From Candidatus Brachybacter algidus (GTDB taxonomy: Bacteria > Bacteroidota > Bacteroidia > Chitinophagales > Saprospiraceae), in assembly GCA_016711705.1 (NCBI GenBank), contig JADJSK010000003.1, positions 186,001-250,000 on the forward strand: DNA of 64,000 nt. The letters are read 5' to 3'. Below the pieces are notes generated by a model. The model did no database searches, had not been told where the DNA came from, and saw nothing but the letters and a program-made list of their open reading frames with translations. Position numbers and translations under genes: made by a program. Below are positions 1 to 10,200 of this stretch, in pieces; the first letter of the stretch is position 1; each line of letters begins with the position of its first letter.

Positions 1-621
1 CGCCGGGATATTTTGAATATCAAGAATGAGTCCGAATTGACTTTCTTCAATTTTATATTTTTTTATGATATCTCTGCGAAATATTCTGATTCTGTCGATC
101 AAAGTATCCTGGACATTATGATTATTAGTTAGGAATCCATAGTAAATAGCTTGGTTAGAGAAACCTCCACCTACGTCTCCATAACTTGAAACTTGAAAAT
201 AAAGATCGATATCTCTATTTTGTTGGATCAAATATTGGTAAATATTAACACTATCTCCACTTTTACTAGCTTCCTGTCTGGAGCTAATCCAATCAAGTTC
301 TTCCTTATTTCTTGGGTTACCAGTTAATAAATTGAGATCATAATTTCCAATAATAGATCCCGTAAGCAAGTTGTAATAGAAATTTTCATAAGAGTTTTTC
401 TTTAAAAGCCATAGCGGTTCATCAGCGATCACTTTATATTGAGGACGTAAAATATAATCTGCCGGATCTTCGCTTCCATTCTTCATGTTACTAAGTCCCT
501 TTGCAGCCTTCTTGGTATTTCCGCGATTGAAAAGACTACTTAACCCTTGACTAAAAATAGTTTCAGTCACTAAACTAGAGCAACATATCAATAATAAAAT
601 ATATAGTTTGCGATATTTCAT
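1..621 (-). CDS. Exported protein of unknown function, C-terminus beyond the window
   Basis: The reading frame is open from an ATG at 621 to the left edge, about 207 codons, so the C-terminus lies outside the window. The first ~25 residues (MKYRKLYILLLICCSSLVTE) look like a signal peptide, ending near a FSQG site. The rest is polar, with no motif I recognise. Its ATG overlaps the stop of the upstream gene as TAATG, implying translational coupling to the envelope operon that begins at 6458. Function unknown. I am confident it is a gene because of the signal peptide, the coupling and the uninterrupted frame. Confidence 0.75.
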   Translation of the reverse strand, partial: MKYRKLYILLLICCSSLVTETIFSQGLSSLFNRGNTKKAAKGLSNMKNGSEDPADYILRPQYKVIADEPLWLLKKNSYENFYYNLLTGSIIGNYDLNLLTGNPRNKEELDWISSRQEASKSGDSVNIYQYLIQQNRDIDLYFQVSSYGDVGGGFSNQAIYYGFLTNNHNVQDTLIDRIRIFRRDIIKKYKIEESQFGLILDIQNIPA

Positions 622-1178
622 TATTGTATTTGTGGAAGTGTGTATGTCTCGAAAATAGCATAAATACTCACCGGGCTTTGCTTATTATGATTGCAACTAC
701 ATAAAAAAACCGGACTATTATTGGTGATGGATTTAAATCCGAATAACTGACCTGTATTGCCTGACAATCCATTAGTCATTGATGCATAATTAAGGCCGCT
801 CTCAAAAAGTAATTTGTTTGAATTATCGACCAGGGCAATCTCAACATTGTCTATACTTCCATCATCTAAAGGAATTGGAAATGGGCGAGTTTCAAGGTTA
901 GTGGCTTGATCGTGTATTCCTTTTTGGTAAAATATTCCATTCGAATATTCAGAAAGAGGAGTTGGATTATTTATCGGATCATTCAATTTTAATTCCTGCG
1001 TAATTAGTCTATATATTCTATAATGCTCTGAGGATATACCAATCCAATAACCAAAAAACTGAGAATCGCTTTCATTAATATATGGAACAGGTGTACATTT
1101 TCTTTTCTCATTGACCGTGAAGTCAAATTGATTCAATAAGTTTTGGATGATAGGTGGTTGTATTTTTGGTAATAACAT
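621..1178 (-). CDS. Unknown protein; probably the C-terminal part of the upstream exported protein
   Basis: This 185-residue reading frame has no signal peptide, unlike its operon neighbours, and overlaps the 340-residue upstream gene by 56 bases. Its frame is open across the upstream ATG into a run of six A (T6 at 1182-1187 on the plus strand). One fewer or two more A there would fuse it smoothly to the upstream protein, reading ...RSDQK(K)VMLLPKIQ. I therefore suspect it is the C-terminal half of one ~525-residue exported protein. It is polar and contains a CSC pair near the end (FLCSCNHNK). If independent, it would start at ATG 1178. No recognisable family. Confidence 0.6.
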   Translation of the reverse strand: MLLPKIQPPIIQNLLNQFDFTVNEKRKCTPVPYINESDSQFFGYWIGISSEHYRIYRLITQELKLNDPINNPTPLSEYSNGIFYQKGIHDQATNLETRPFPIPLDDGSIDNVEIALVDNSNKLLFESGLNYASMTNGLSGNTGQLFGFKSITNNSPVFLCSCNHNKQSPVSIYAIFETYTLPQIQ

Positions 1179-2145
1179 TACTTTTTTGGTCTGAACGCAT
1201 CACGTCTTTCATTCCTTCCACCATTTGTTTTAGAGATTCCTGACTATCTTTTCGAGCTTGTTCAAGTTGTGCATTCATCTCTGCTATTGAAAGAGGCTTT
1301 TCACTAGTTTTTGGAAATTCTCCACCTCCACCTCCTCCACCTGCGCTGGCGGGTTTAGACGAAAGTGGATTGCCTGTCGCATCGTTTTGTTTTGTCTCAG
1401 AAATAAAAGTTTTTACTTCACAAAATTGACTCAAATTTGCTTTTTTATCTTTCTTGCCTAACGACATTATCTTATCAATTACTCCTTTCGATTTTAAATT
1501 TTTCGGATCCAAATACATGAAAACATCCAACTGAAGAGGCTCTGTAATTGCTTGCTGAAAGCCCTTATCCATGGTGGATTTTATTTGAAATTGAGGAACT
1601 TCGACCGTTATCCCATTTGCATTTTTACCTTCACCGACAAGTGCAGTAATTGTATTTTTTGAAACAGGATAGCTGATGCATAATTTATTATCAAGACCCT
1701 TAGATGGAGGTTCTAAAAGTGTTGATTTTACGGTGATTGGTGGTTTATCTCCCAGCCACTTACCTGAAATCTTTTCTAGAGTAACATTGTAAAATTGATC
1801 TTTTTTATTTTGAGTATTGACTTCAAGTATATAATCCCCATTAGCAGAAATATTCAAGTTTGGCAGTCTGTCTCCTATCTTGCCTGTTCGAATAATTTCT
1901 AAACTTGGTATTTTTTTTATCGTAAAATCAACATTTTTATCAATTACTATATTTCCATTCCTATCTCTGAAAGTAAGTTTTAAGACATCATCATTTTTTA
2001 AAGCCAATAAAACTTTAGCTGATTCTGCCTTTGAAAGTCCAAGGTTCTTTATTTCAATTTTTGAAGTTTTGGGCGCCTGAAAAGATGTTGAAATAAATCC
2101 TGAAAGCAGTAATATCAAATATTTTGGGATTAACCTTAACCGCAT
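1123..2145 (-). CDS. Exported protein with Gly-rich linker and coiled coil, unknown function
   Basis: This 340-residue protein has an N-terminal signal peptide (MRLRLIPKYLILLLSGFIST). A beta-rich middle region follows, then a glycine run (seven consecutive Gly near residues 268-276), and finally a charged helical segment (~280-318) that looks like a coiled coil. It starts one base after the FHA-domain gene ends, so it belongs to the same operon. The last ~20 residues (after RSDQK) appear to be read out of frame: the alternative frame after an A6 run leads straight into the next reading frame (621-1178). Function unknown. The export signal is clear; the true C-terminus is uncertain. Confidence 0.7.
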   Translation of the reverse strand: MRLRLIPKYLILLLSGFISTSFQAPKTSKIEIKNLGLSKAESAKVLLALKNDDVLKLTFRDRNGNIVIDKNVDFTIKKIPSLEIIRTGKIGDRLPNLNISANGDYILEVNTQNKKDQFYNVTLEKISGKWLGDKPPITVKSTLLEPPSKGLDNKLCISYPVSKNTITALVGEGKNANGITVEVPQFQIKSTMDKGFQQAITEPLQLDVFMYLDPKNLKSKGVIDKIMSLGKKDKKANLSQFCEVKTFISETKQNDATGNPLSSKPASAGGGGGGGEFPKTSEKPLSIAEMNAQLEQARKDSQESLKQMVEGMKDVMRSDQKSNVITKNTTTYHPKLIESI

Positions 2146-2146
2146 A

Positions 2147-4423
2147 TTATGTATATTTTATATTGAATTGCATCAAAGTCGAACTATGCCTGCCGAGTTG
2201 AATTACATCCTTGTCCTTTAGTAAGTGTCGCGAACCTTTACTTAGATACTCTTTATTAATAATTATCTCTGCATGGCTAGTGAGCACGACACCTTCATTA
2301 GTAAGGTTGATAGAAGCGTGCGATTCTTCCGCTCCGGGATCTGTCCATTTAATAAAAATTACGTTTTTAGGTGAAGAACCAATAGTAACTGTAGCTCTGG
2401 AATTAAGAATCTTACTGATCGGAATCACCCGTCCACTCACTTGATCCGGAGATTGCAAGGTCAGTTCATATTCCTCTAATTTGTTGAGAACGTTCGTGAC
2501 AATATATCCGGTAAGCCCACCCAGAATTATCAGTCTGAGAATATTAATAAACTCAATAAACAATTGCCGATTACTCGAAAAATCTTTATAACCAATATTG
2601 GTTAATTCAGAACTTAAATGATAGATAAAAAATGACAATAAAACTCCGGCACTTGTAGCAATGATCGATCTCTTAAAATGAATGGATGGACTCGAAATTG
2701 ATAATGCCAATGATAAAATTATTGCAAAAAACGTCCAACCTATAAACCCACTTAGAAATGGATTAATCTGAAATTTGAAAGTTAACGCATTTATAAGACC
2801 AAAAATGAATGCATTTATTATACCACACAAGATTATTTTACTAATACTTATAGCTAGATGTGGCCTAATGATACTAGAGAAATAGTCAGCCATTATTAAT
2901 GCTGCTCCTAGCCCAAGGCCAATACCAAAGCCAATACTTGTCTGATGAACTATATTTTCTTTAAAATAATATAAATCAGTATTCGGATTGACAGTGCTGT
3001 CATAAAGACCTACGAATATTCCGCCAAAATTTATTGAGGATAGTAAAGGAATGATGAGCAGTGTCAGCATCCAAGCGATGAAACCTCCACATGTCCCGTA
3101 AAAAAGCCAGTTGAATTTTTTCATATTGCCTGACTGCGAAAAAAACTTATAGTTAATATCTGATTTTCCGCACCCATCGCATCCCAGATAATCCATACAT
3201 TCCGGATAAGATGGACATTGATTCCCAAGACCTTTCCAAATATAATAGGGTACTATTTCTTTACATCTGGTGACGACCAGGCTACCTTTCTCAATTGGTT
3301 CATTAGTCATCGTATCCAATTTTACGATGTTATTGATTGGAAAATAGGGGGATACATATTTTTTGACAAATCTTTTTTCTTCCAAAAAAGGATACAAGAT
3401 GCTTAATACAAAAAATACGGTTAGAAGAAATAGTATTCCAAAGAAAATACATGAGAGCCAGAATATCCAATCTTTACTTAGTTCTTTTATATTAAGCGGA
3501 TAATCACTACTGCCAAAAGAATAGGAAATGGTATCCTTTAATCCAGTCCCTTTCCAAAGGAGGTTTAATATTCGGGGTTCCCCCTTGTAATTAGGTTTTC
3601 GCGTATCAAGTGTGAGCGCATATTTAAAATTGAAATTTGAAATTAAGACTCTCTGGAAAATCCTGTGAAACCTGGTTAAATTTGGATCTGTAATAATTGT
3701 ATCATAGGGACATGGGGTCTTTAGAATATAATTTTTCAAATAAGCAGGAATTTCTATTTCTTCCATCAAATAAGGAACAATTACAGGCGCTGCATTTCCA
3801 ACATATTTTTTTGTATTGGAGGGCATGACTTTATCAATGGTGGCGTCACTGTTGCCTATATTGTCTGAATTTATAAAGTATAGATAACATGCGTTTTCAA
3901 AACAATTTCCTTCCTCGGTATGGAGTTGATTGATATTTAATAAATAGGGACTACTCACAAAATTGCGGATCGAGGCAGTATCAACAGCTTTTTTACCTTT
4001 AAGTATTTTGTAAAAATTGAGACTATCAGAGATCAGAATTGGAGTAAAATATCCGCTTATTTTCTTTTTATTAATATTATTAATTTGCTCGTTGACTCTT
4101 CTAAAAATAGCTGTTTGGTCAGAAGTGCCGTAGCTGACATGCATAATTATATTGTGCGTATCTGGGATTTGCCTAATATCTGTGATTTTTAATGCATTGT
4201 TATAGCCAAAAAATGTTTCATTTACTTCAAAATCCAGTGCACTGCTTAAATAACTTTTGTCTTTTAGGAATCGTGTGAAATTTAATTCCAATCTTCCTTT
4301 TTTATCTTTTGGCAGATAAATGGAATCTATGCGCAGAAACGATTGCCCGGGGCGCTGCGAAATGGCATTCCGACCAAATGTGACAGACAGTAAAATTATA
4401 AACAGAGCTAACTTCTTCATCAT
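2147..4423 (-). CDS. Multi-pass membrane protein with cytoplasmic FHA-like domain
   Basis: The 758 residues are arranged as a signal peptide (1-22), a ~290-residue extracytoplasmic domain, a first membrane span near 315-345, a cysteine cluster near 400-417 (CPSYPEC...CDGCGK, possibly metal-binding), about six further hydrophobic spans between ~440 and 650, and a soluble C-terminal domain from ~675. That last domain (TVTIGSSPKNV...SHASI...GSRHLLKDKDVIQLG) has the beta-strand pattern and the Ser-His / LKDKDVIQLG signature of FHA domains, which in other proteins bind phosphothreonine. It sits downstream of TerB-like and OmpA-like genes, which suggests an envelope-spanning assembly or signalling role (inference). 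No Ser/Thr kinase is visible nearby. Confidence 0.8.
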   Translation of the reverse strand: MMKKLALFIILLSVTFGRNAISQRPGQSFLRIDSIYLPKDKKGRLELNFTRFLKDKSYLSSALDFEVNETFFGYNNALKITDIRQIPDTHNIIMHVSYGTSDQTAIFRRVNEQINNINKKKISGYFTPILISDSLNFYKILKGKKAVDTASIRNFVSSPYLLNINQLHTEEGNCFENACYLYFINSDNIGNSDATIDKVMPSNTKKYVGNAAPVIVPYLMEEIEIPAYLKNYILKTPCPYDTIITDPNLTRFHRIFQRVLISNFNFKYALTLDTRKPNYKGEPRILNLLWKGTGLKDTISYSFGSSDYPLNIKELSKDWIFWLSCIFFGILFLLTVFFVLSILYPFLEEKRFVKKYVSPYFPINNIVKLDTMTNEPIEKGSLVVTRCKEIVPYYIWKGLGNQCPSYPECMDYLGCDGCGKSDINYKFFSQSGNMKKFNWLFYGTCGGFIAWMLTLLIIPLLSSINFGGIFVGLYDSTVNPNTDLYYFKENIVHQTSIGFGIGLGLGAALIMADYFSSIIRPHLAISISKIILCGIINAFIFGLINALTFKFQINPFLSGFIGWTFFAIILSLALSISSPSIHFKRSIIATSAGVLLSFFIYHLSSELTNIGYKDFSSNRQLFIEFINILRLIILGGLTGYIVTNVLNKLEEYELTLQSPDQVSGRVIPISKILNSRATVTIGSSPKNVIFIKWTDPGAEESHASINLTNEGVVLTSHAEIIINKEYLSKGSRHLLKDKDVIQLGRHSSTLMQFNIKYT

Positions 4424-4430
4424 AGCGTTG

Positions 4431-4568
4431 TCAAATTCTCTTTTTACGCATTTTTATAAATGAATCTGTCTTTAAATTGAATTTGATGCGGGCGATATAG
4501 TACCCAGCCATAAATCCCAGCAGTGTGGTGCCCAAAAGCATGATTAATAATTCGAAAAATGTTCTCAT
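4431..4568 (-). CDS. Small single-span membrane protein (45 aa)
   Basis: A 45-codon frame starts at ATG 4568 and ends with TGA at 4431-4433. It fills the gap between the OmpA-like gene (6 bases upstream) and the FHA-domain gene (7 bases downstream). The product has one hydrophobic helix (roughly residues 4-26, FELLIMLLGTTLLGFMAGYY) followed by a strongly basic tail ending RKKRI. This is typical of a small inner-membrane subunit with a cytoplasmic positive tail. The position, spacing and amphipathic layout support a real gene, although no homologue is recognised. It may be an accessory subunit of the membrane assembly encoded around it. Confidence 0.6.
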   Translation of the reverse strand: MRTFFELLIMLLGTTLLGFMAGYYIARIKFNLKTDSFIKMRKKRI

Positions 4569-4574
4569 ATAATA

Positions 4575-5501
4575 TTATTTAATGATTTTTTGAATTTGTA
4601 GATCGACCCTTCGGTTTTTAGCTTTCCCTTCAGATGTATTGTTGTCATATCGCGGATCTTTTTCTCCTTTCGATTCGCATTTTGTGTAGATTATACCAAG
4701 ATCTTTTATTTGGAGTTCAACGAATTTGGCGCGGCCCATTCCCAGTTCCAGATTTTTCTCATCACTTCCGTCATCATTTGTATTTCCTACGATATTTAAA
4801 ACAAAATTGTCTTTTCCTTTTACAAAATTGACCACATCAATTAGGTATTGCTTGAGTGAATCAGATACCAGCATCGTCGAGAAATTTTGTGAAAAATAAA
4901 TTGGTTGTACGATAGCCAATAAGCGACTTTCTTCCGGAGCACTCACGATGTGATAATCTTGTATACTCAAATCGTAAGCATTAAATATCATTTCGTGGTA
5001 TACATCCAGATCAAAAGAATCAATCGATGCTGAGCCAATGATGATGCGCTCCGGATCGTATTGAAGTGAATCAATAAAATAACTTTTTAATTGCTGAGCT
5101 CGCTTATAACCCAGGTCACCAAGTTTTTCTTCATTCAATTCGATTTGCTCATAATTTCCGATGATCCTTAATTGCTTATTTGGATGGGAGGTCAGGTATT
5201 GTTTGATGATCTTAAAATCAATTTTAAAACTATCGGGGCAGTAAAATTGCGGTTGACTCGATTCCCACATGCACCTGATATTACCTTTCAGTTGATAGGA
5301 GAAATTTAAGTCTTTCAGAATAGTAGGCTCCGGTTCGAGTGAATGCACCCGGCATTTATTTAAAGCGAATTGCAAGGTATTGTCTTTAGGAGCGTCATTC
5401 CTGTCTGCGACAAAGAAAAAATAGTACAATGAACAAAGGATGATCCATGCGACATAGATCACGATCAACTTTTGAATATAGGGCAGACGCAAATAATACA
5501 T
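4575..5501 (-). CDS. OmpA-like domain protein with N-terminal membrane anchor
   Basis: This 308-residue protein has one membrane span near residues 12-31 and no beta-barrel. Two OmpA-type segments follow. The first (~105-165) has the pattern IIGNYEQ...LGYKRAQQLKSYF. The second (~215-308) has the family signature of a GNTNDDGSDEKNLELGMGRA-like loop followed by a terminal NRRVDLQI. OmpA-like domains bind peptidoglycan non-covalently; an inner-membrane anchor plus such domains is the layout of MotB/TagL-type proteins that tether a machine to the cell wall. The ATG directly follows the stop of the TerB-like gene (TAAATG), so the two are translationally coupled. Confidence 0.85.
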   Translation of the reverse strand: MYYLRLPYIQKLIVIYVAWIILCSLYYFFFVADRNDAPKDNTLQFALNKCRVHSLEPEPTILKDLNFSYQLKGNIRCMWESSQPQFYCPDSFKIDFKIIKQYLTSHPNKQLRIIGNYEQIELNEEKLGDLGYKRAQQLKSYFIDSLQYDPERIIIGSASIDSFDLDVYHEMIFNAYDLSIQDYHIVSAPEESRLLAIVQPIYFSQNFSTMLVSDSLKQYLIDVVNFVKGKDNFVLNIVGNTNDDGSDEKNLELGMGRAKFVELQIKDLGIIYTKCESKGEKDPRYDNNTSEGKAKNRRVDLQIQKIIK

Positions 5502-6458
5502 TTAGCGGATGTTTGATTTCAGATTAATCAATACCATTTCCGCCTCATCATTGGGAATATTTATCTGTGATGCGATCTCGAAAACATCGGATCTTGAAGT
5601 GTTCTCATCGATGCAAGCACTCAGTGTTTCTAATTTGGCTTCCTTTTCTATTTGTTTTAATTGTGAGATATTCATACCCATCTGTTGGCCGTATTCATGT
5701 ATAATTGACATTTCACTTTCATGGGGCTGAAAGTCAGCATAACTCATGAGAAAGGCACATTTAAGAATTTGTTGTTTAGCATTCATTGACAGCGATTTGA
5801 TCTCCATGGGAGAAATGAAATCCATTTGCCTAATTTTATCTGCATTGCCCAATTCTTTTGGGATAATTGATTTTAATAGATCTTCTTCTTCAGAAGTTAA
5901 TTTACCATCTGCATCACATATTTCTACAAGCAATCTCGCCAGAACTTCCTTTTCCAATCTGTTTAAACCGGATTCATTTGATTTTTCAGGTGGGGTATTT
6001 TGTCTGGATTGCTTTTCTTCTTTAGGGAGAATGGAAATTTTTTGTCTATCAGGAAGACTTGGTGCCCATGTGCCGCTTTGCTCATCATACATATATTTGG
6101 AAGAGACCTTGTCAAATGCCTTAACCACGGCTTCATGAATATCATCTTCATCCGGTTCATTGTGATTGGAGACATTGCTTGGGACGGTTGCTCTGATGAT
6201 AATAGAGCCTGTTCTGCCGAGCATTCCGCCACCTAGTAACTGAAATATAGATCGGGAGGCAGTGGACCTCGCCCTATTTACGAGTTGCCTCTTGACAGTA
6301 TTTCCGACCTTACCCATGACGGAATTATCTCTGGGGATGGTCGCTGAAGAGTCAATCGTTTCGCCATCGGCATGCAAAAAAGTACACCGTACCTGCGAAC
6401 CATTGACTTCTACATCCTGTATCAAAGCCTCGATAGATTCATAAGTTGTTTCAGTCAT
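5502..6458 (-). CDS. TerB-like domain protein
   Basis: This soluble 318-residue protein is first in the minus-strand operon. The C-terminal ~150 residues (LLVEICDADGKLTSEEEDLL...LKCAFLMSYADFQPHESEM) match the helical TerB/DUF533 fold, with two acidic DADG- and ADxxxHxxE-type motifs that bind divalent metal in characterised TerB. The N-terminal ~110 residues contain a conserved-looking basic segment (GNTVKRQLVNRARSTASRS) and a Gly-rich stretch, of unknown role. TerB domains often occur with membrane and signalling proteins; here the partners are OmpA- and FHA-domain proteins. The start is supported by the 46-base divergent spacer to the plus-strand gene at 6505. Confidence 0.75.
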   Translation of the reverse strand: MTETTYESIEALIQDVEVNGSQVRCTFLHADGETIDSSATIPRDNSVMGKVGNTVKRQLVNRARSTASRSIFQLLGGGMLGRTGSIIIRATVPSNVSNHNEPDEDDIHEAVVKAFDKVSSKYMYDEQSGTWAPSLPDRQKISILPKEEKQSRQNTPPEKSNESGLNRLEKEVLARLLVEICDADGKLTSEEEDLLKSIIPKELGNADKIRQMDFISPMEIKSLSMNAKQQILKCAFLMSYADFQPHESEMSIIHEYGQQMGMNISQLKQIEKEAKLETLSACIDENTSRSDVFEIASQINIPNDEAEMVLINLKSNIR

Positions 6459-6504
6459 CTTTTAATTCATTAAGTTTGCAATAAGTACAATCTGTAAAAA
6501 GCAC

Positions 6505-7110
6505 ATGAAGCTCTTAATTTCCAATTATTTAGCCGCCATTGGTGGACTATCGCACATTAAAAACCTCAGAAGCCACTCTTTATGGTGTTCCATCACGGCA
6601 AAAGGTATCCATCAACAATGGAAAGAATCATATAATTATGAAAGTGGGGAATTTCAGATTGTCATAGAAAATGATGGCGCCCCATTCATGACCACTGAAG
6701 GAAATAGAGCTGAAGCAGTCCGAAGAACCAACCAAGAATCACAAAAAATAAGTGTTGAAGAACTGGCAACCATCCATAGCACTATCATGTTAGTTCCGGA
6801 GGTTTTATTTCTGGAGGAAGCATACATCAATTCCATCTCTGATATCAGTTTAGAAATTATTGGCGAAGAGAAAATATTAAAGTTCAGTAGATCACCTTAC
6901 TTATACACCTACATCTTCAATGTTGCTGATGGATTAAAAAAGGAAATTCATCTGAGTGATATGTCTGACAGCAATATCGCTTTGACGATCAAGTACAAGG
7001 ACTGGCGTTATGTCGATGGGCTGCTGTATCCTTTTGTGCAGGAGATGGTGAGTGTGCATCAGGAGTCGGTAAGGCGGGTGGAATACTTAAAGATTGATAC
7101 TATTATTTAA
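6505..7110 (+). CDS. LolA-like (outer-membrane lipoprotein-sorting fold) protein
   Basis: The N-terminal motif (YLAAIGGLSHIKNLRSHSLW) followed by alternating beta-strands resembles the LolA/LolB-like fold widely found in Bacteroidota: a half-barrel that binds lipid or lipoprotein acyl chains. The usual family has a signal peptide, but here the first residues (MKLLISN) are short and directly precede the fold, so the protein may be cytoplasmic or the true start may differ. It is transcribed divergently from the TerB-like operon with only 46 bases between them, so the promoters must overlap. The fold call is by pattern only; the substrate is unknown. Confidence 0.55.
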   Translation: MKLLISNYLAAIGGLSHIKNLRSHSLWCSITAKGIHQQWKESYNYESGEFQIVIENDGAPFMTTEGNRAEAVRRTNQESQKISVEELATIHSTIMLVPEVLFLEEAYINSISDISLEIIGEEKILKFSRSPYLYTYIFNVADGLKKEIHLSDMSDSNIALTIKYKDWRYVDGLLYPFVQEMVSVHQESVRRVEYLKIDTII

Positions 7111-7264
7111 ATTTGTCAATTCTTCTTTTGTGAAAATAATTGGAAACTAATATTCCCCCCCTTAGGCACCATTTTTCCCCTTCTCACACTAAGTTTCATA
7201 CAACATTGCGGAACGTTGTGCATCACTGCGTAATATTGTAAACTCTACTCTGAAACTTTTAAAA

Positions 7265-10200
7265 ATGAAGAAGATATCATTTTTGCTACCCACCTTATTT
7301 TTTTTAAATTTTGGGATGGCCATCAGGACGTCCTCTGGTGGAGTAAATCCTCTACCCGCCATTGATCAAATCCTCACCTTCACTGAAAATAAAGGACAAT
7401 TAACTGATCTTAAAGGAAATCTGCGACCTGACATCTTATTCTGTTCTATGCAAAAAGGCATGAATATTTACATTAAGAATAATTCAATTATATATTTATT
7501 CCAGGAGCGTGTCGGCAGCAAACTGTTGCCTATGGGTCAAAATTCATTGACCGAAAATAATACCGGCCAATTACACACCTACCGCATTGAAATGAAACTA
7601 TCGGGCAGCAATCCAAATGCTCTGGTGGAAGTAGAAGGTGAACAAGCCGGCGTGACGAATTTTTATTTACCACATTGCCCGCAGGGTATTCTTGGCGTTA
7701 AAAGTTATAATAAAATCACGATCAAGGAGGTGTATCCGGGTATTGATTGGGTCGTCTATGTGAAAGATCAAAAGGCCATAGAATATGACTTTGTAGTGAG
7801 ACCCGGGGCAAATATTGACAATATTAAGATAAAATATGATGGAGCTATAGACCTGAAAATAGCCGAAGATGGAAGTCTAAAAATCAAATCTCCGCTTGGA
7901 GAGGTAAGCGAATCTGCCCCTAATTCTTTCACCCAAGATGGAGTATCTATAAAAAGTGGTTTCAATTTGAATACTAATATTCTTTCATTTGAAATAGAAA
8001 AATATAATCTGAACCAAAGCCTCACTATTGATCCAACTATTGTATGGCAATTGGACTATGGAGATTCAGGGACGGACGCAACTTCTTGTAAAGTGGATTT
8101 GAGTGGTAACTTTTATCTAGCCGGTAATACAGCTAGCTCCACCGGCATTGCATCCGGAGGCTTCGACAATACTTTTAATGGAGGCTATGATGCATTTGTC
8201 GCTAAATTCAATAGCGCCGGAACAAGAATTTGGGGCACCTATTATGGTGGAGGTGGCGATGAATTTGTCAAAGGAATTGCAATAGATCCTTCAAATAATG
8301 TATTGATCTGTGGTTCGACGACAAGTGACGCTGGGATTGCATCCGGTGGTTGGGACAATGTTTTCGGCTCAGGCACGACCGATGGATTTATTGTAAAATT
8401 TAATACTTCCGGGGCAAGGATATGGGCGACTTATTATGGTGGAACAAATGGTGACGAAGTTGCAGATATTACAACCAATGCTTCCGGTGATATATACTTT
8501 GCTGGAACGACTGGTTCGACTGCAAGCATATCTACTCCAGGAAGCTTTCAACCGGTTAGGTCTGAATTATTAGATGGTTTTTTGGTAAAATTTAATAGTG
8601 CAGGAAGTAGGATCTGGGGAACATATTATGGTGGTAATGAGATCGACGTTTGTTATTCAATCGCAGAGGATACTGATGGGAATGTATTTATCGGAGGCAG
8701 CACAAGCAGTGGAAATGGTATCGCAAGTCCCGGCGCATGGGATACGGGATATAATGGAGGCACTGACGGATTCCTGGCGAAATTTAACGCTAGCGGAGGT
8801 AGAATTTGGGGCACCTATTATGGAGGCATAGACGTAGACTATTTCACAGAGATAACTACAGATAGCAACAATAATCTTGTGGGAGTAGGTACAACTACCA
8901 GCATAAGTAATATTGCATCCGGAGGATTTGATAATAGCAATGGAGGTGGTTATGATGCATTTGTAGTTAAGTTTAACAACAATGGAACAAGAATTTGGGG
9001 CACGTATTTTGGAGGTGTAGGGTTTGAAGAAGGATATAGCATAGAATGTGACCCAAATAATAACATATATGCAGGAGGTTATGCAGAATCTAGTGGGCTA
9101 AGTTATCAAGGATTTCAAAATACTAATAATGGAGGGGATGCATTCTTAGTTAAGTTTAACAGTGGAGGTTCCAGAATATGGTCTAGCTATTATGGAATCA
9201 GTAACGTGATAGAGCAACTTGTAGGCATATCTTGTCTGAATTCAGATATACTTTATTTCTGTGGCTATAACGCTTTTTCCATTGGATTGGAAGGAGAAGA
9301 AGATAACAGGAGCATTCAGTTAGGAAAAGGTTTTTTAGCGAAAATAGACATCTGCAATATCATCCCTACCAATATTAGCGCAACGATTTGTTCAGGTCAG
9401 ACATATAACTTCAATGGACAGCAACTCACTTTGAGTGGTAATTATAGTGCAAGTTATGTCGCTTTTTCAGGGTGTGACAGCCTTGTCAATTTGACACTGA
9501 ATGTTATCAATGTTATTGTGACCACTTCTTCTACGCCTGCGCGCTGTGATCACCCTACCGGAACTGCGACTGCAATGGGTTCAGGTGGAGGACCTCCGTA
9601 TAGCTATCAATGGAGTAATGGGGGATTGACAGGGACAATATCCAATTTGGTTTCTGGAAGTTATACCGTGACTGTTACTGACATAAACAATTGTAAAAAA
9701 ATTGAAACTGTCGTAGTTCAAAATATAATTGGAATCTCTACAATTAATCTGAATTTTACTCCAACGACTTGCGGCCTCAATAACGGTACTGCAAGTGCTA
9801 TAGGGATAGGAGGTACAGCACCTTTGGAATATTCATGGAGTAATTTTTCTAATAATTCTAATTTAGTGGACCTTCCGGGAGGTCCTTACTCAGTTACGAT
9901 TACAGATGATAACGAATGTACTTATGATACTTCTTTTTTTATTGCATTTTCGCTTGAATTAACTTCGAATTTTGATACTTTATCCCCTCTTTGTGGACAA
10001 AATAATGGAGCTATATCTATCAATGTCCAGAATGGAATTGGTCCATACATCTTCGAATTGATCGGTCCTGTCCACATTGTTTCAAATTCATTAGATGAAG
10101 ATAACTATACTTTCGATAACCTTCCCGCCGGTAATTATTTTTACCGAGTCACGGATTCAATTGGCTGTATTGTTGAAAATATAGTAACACTTATTAATGA

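Noticed and set aside
1..6458. Type VI secretion cluster because of OmpA-like plus FHA proteins
   Set aside because: No TssB/C sheath, Hcp, VgrG, ClpV or TssJLM-type proteins are present.
1..6458. Tellurite-resistance (ter) operon
   Set aside because: Only a TerB-like domain occurs; TerC, TerD and the rest are absent.
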